This document shows positions 24,600-26,031 of a stretch of DNA of 26,031 nucleotides, piece by piece. The DNA lies in contig CAJFUS010000135.1 of assembly GCA_904420235.1 (NCBI GenBank), positions 1-26,031 on the forward strand, in the 5' to 3' direction. Made by a program: the position numbers and the translations under genes. The DNA is from Candidatus Neoanaerotignum tabaqchaliae. Lineage in GTDB: Bacteria > Bacillota > Clostridia > Lachnospirales > Anaerotignaceae. How positions within the stretch are numbered: the first letter of the stretch is position 1; every line of letters begins with the position of its first letter. Under the pieces are notes generated by a model, which searched no databases, was not told where the DNA came from, and saw nothing but the letters and a program-made list of their open reading frames with translations.

Positions 24600-24868
24600 A
24601 TCCATGCGCCCGCTATCGACTCCTGCTTTTAAGCGTTACCTTTGCTTCAAGCTCGGACCAAGCTACCTTGCGGCACACAGAAGTGGTTACTTAGTGCTGC
24701 TTCCTTCCGGACCTGACACGGTTCGTAAGTTCCTGTTGCACAAGACTCAGTCTTCAACGCCCTATTCAAAGGGCAGACCAGAAAAACAAAAGAGCCTGCG
24801 GCGGGCATCACCCCCACTGTAGCGGATTGTGGGTACAGGGCGCCGCTAATTCCCCGGCTAGCATGGAA
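24600..24868 (-). ncRNA. ffs: Signal recognition particle RNA, large (Alu-containing) bacterial type
   Basis: On the minus strand the helix-8 hallmark (24690-24719: GTCAGGTCCGGAAGG, then AGCAGCAC) is intact. The ends pair: CCATGC at the 5' end (24866-24861) with GCATGG at the 3' end (24607-24602). The 5' part has GCCCTGTAC, then CAATCCGCTA, the Alu-domain signature with its TGT-R motif. The total of about 269 bases is the length of the Bacillus and Clostridium scRNA, not the 114-base enterobacterial 4.5S RNA. Its place upstream of dnaX is conserved in Gram-positives. The exact ends are estimates. Confidence 0.95.
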
Positions 24869-24900
24869 ATTTTAACTTTTTTAAACTCAATCGCCATATT

Positions 24901-24930
24901 ATTATACTATACATAACAATAATGTGTCAA
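24901..24930 (-). promoter_or_regulatory. Strong sigma-A promoter of the SRP RNA
   Basis: TTGACA (24930-24925), 18 bases, then TATAAT (24906-24901), both perfect. The start would be about 30 bases upstream of the mature 5' end, so the RNA is made as a trimmed precursor. Confidence 0.85.
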
Positions 24931-24983
24931 TTATATAAATCGCTCATAAATCGATATATGTTGATATATTTATATATTAAAGC

Positions 24984-26006
24984 TTATATTTCAGCCTCAC
25001 ATTCTTTTACAATATCACTCACTTTATATTTTTTTGCTCCTTCAAGGCCAGGTATAAGTTCGTCGGCCCTTTCTATTAATTCCTCCGGAGTCATTTTCTC
25101 AAGGTCTTTTTTCATCCAATCCTCATCAAAGCCTATTGTGGCGAGTTCCTCATAAGCGGCTTTTGTTATATTGCCATAATCTATTTTGGCCCCTATATGT
25201 TTAGCTATTGTAAGAACAGCCGGTGAACAGGCTATGTTGCCTCCCGGAATGCCGCCCGTAACAAGGCACTTTATTATATTTTTGGCCAATGTTTTTTTGT
25301 CGCAGGCAAGACAGGGAACAGTTTCTTTAAGGTTTTTTGCTCTTTTGGCACAGGCATGGGCCGTATCTCCCGCTTTAAACTGTCTTGTTGGAAAAAGCCT
25401 TCCCGAAAGCTCCGGCACAGTCATTCCAACGCCAACCGATACAATTTGGCCCGTATATCCTATTAAAACATTGCCGTTGTTTATTATTTCCTGCTGTCCC
25501 AAAATAGGAAGCATTATTTCCTCCATTGTTACCATATTGGCCATTTCTGTTGAACAGTTTTGGTTGCAGGCCCTTCCGGTAACACAGGCGTTATGCACGG
25601 GTATTATTTTTTTTGATACGTCAGGTCCCCTGAAAAGCTTTCTTCCGTCAAAGCTTTTTTTCCATTGAAACATATGTGGCTCTTCCTTAATAAGCTCGTC
25701 CGAATACGGCATTTCCATAGCCTCAAGAAATCCAAAATCCTTGTTGAATTTTCCTCTGTCGGCGGCCGCCATAAATCTTACGGTGCCGTCAACCATAACG
25801 CCGTCGCTGGTTGTGCATACCGAGTCAGGGTCAAAAATATTAATTCCCATGGGGTTCAGGCTTGTTTTTGCTATTGCCTCAAAGGCCTGTTTAGGCATAA
25901 TATTTGCCGCCGTAACATCTCTGTAATTTATGTATACTATATCTATTGGTATATGTATATCTCCAATCATACCTTCCGGAAGAAGTTTATATTTAAGTTT
26001 TGCCAT
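24984..26006 (-). CDS. Cysteine-rich protein of unknown function
   Basis: I do not recognise this 340-residue protein. It is soluble, with no signal peptide or membrane segment. It has ten cysteines: C64, C141, C147, C151, C219, C232, C235, C247, C260 and C336. Two clusters stand out: C141-x5-C147-x3-C151 in NACVTGRACNQNCST, and C232-x2-C235 in VPCLACDKK. Gly-rich blocks GYTGQIVSVGVGMTVPEL (183-200) and TGGIPGGNIACSP (250-262) could form a nucleotide or cofactor site. The spacing suggests an Fe-S cluster or metal site, but no known motif (ferredoxin, radical SAM CxxxCxxC) fits. The start is the ATG at 26006, after AAGGAGGG. The upstream neighbour lies outside the window, so operon context is missing. 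Confidence 0.8.
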   Translation of the reverse strand: MAKLKYKLLPEGMIGDIHIPIDIVYINYRDVTAANIMPKQAFEAIAKTSLNPMGINIFDPDSVCTTSDGVMVDGTVRFMAAADRGKFNKDFGFLEAMEMPYSDELIKEEPHMFQWKKSFDGRKLFRGPDVSKKIIPVHNACVTGRACNQNCSTEMANMVTMEEIMLPILGQQEIINNGNVLIGYTGQIVSVGVGMTVPELSGRLFPTRQFKAGDTAHACAKRAKNLKETVPCLACDKKTLAKNIIKCLVTGGIPGGNIACSPAVLTIAKHIGAKIDYGNITKAAYEELATIGFDEDWMKKDLEKMTPEELIERADELIPGLEGAKKYKVSDIVKECEAEI

Positions 26007-26031
26007 TTATTTCCCTCCTTAAAGTTATTTC

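Noticed and set aside
24604..24822. Plus-strand frame of 72 codons
   Set aside because: It lies fully antisense to the SRP RNA, whose structure explains the sequence.
1..26031. CRISPR array, prophage, insertion sequence or tRNA
   Set aside because: No regular direct repeats, no transposase or phage genes, and no cloverleaf with a CCA-end pattern were seen on either strand.

Overview
The window looks like chromosomal DNA of an AT-rich, Gram-positive anaerobe of the Clostridia type. The reasons are strong AGGAGG-type ribosome binding sites, frequent TTG and GTG starts, sigma-A promoters close to consensus, a long SRP RNA with an Alu domain beside dnaX, a minimal sufC-sufB pair without sufS, sufU or a second scaffold gene, and a CotJC-like manganese catalase. 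I cannot name the species. I see no phage, insertion sequence, CRISPR array or tRNA.

Layout. Positions 1-958 are mostly non-coding, with a decayed gene for a small secreted protein (205-583, minus) and a good promoter (786-814). That promoter drives a secreted protein with two discoidin-like repeats and a tiny zinc-ribbon-like tail (959-2083, plus). A minus-strand block follows: a stomatin/QmcA-like membrane protein with its NfeD partner, then the sufC-sufB pair with its own promoter. Next come a manganese catalase, an EamA exporter divergent from a LysR regulator, and a fumarylacetoacetate-hydrolase family enzyme convergent with the LysR gene.

The centre (9930-18536) is an arginine biosynthesis locus in two divergent operons. 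argC, argJ, argJ, argB and argD run on the minus strand; argG and argH run on the plus strand. Together they take acetylglutamate to ornithine and citrulline to arginine. The carbamoyltransferase step (argF) is not here. Two complete argJ genes lie in tandem, which is unusual. A group-IV PLP decarboxylase with altered motifs converges on argH.

The right part is a housekeeping operon on the minus strand: SRP RNA, then dnaX, ybaB, recR, thyA, folA and a small thiamine-binding (MTH1187/YkoF-type) protein, closed by a terminator. It joins replication and repair functions with thymidylate and folate metabolism. The last gene (24984-26006, minus) encodes a cysteine-rich protein that I do not recognise; it is the best candidate for something undescribed.

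All assignments are from reading translated sequence and motifs by eye; no database search was run.
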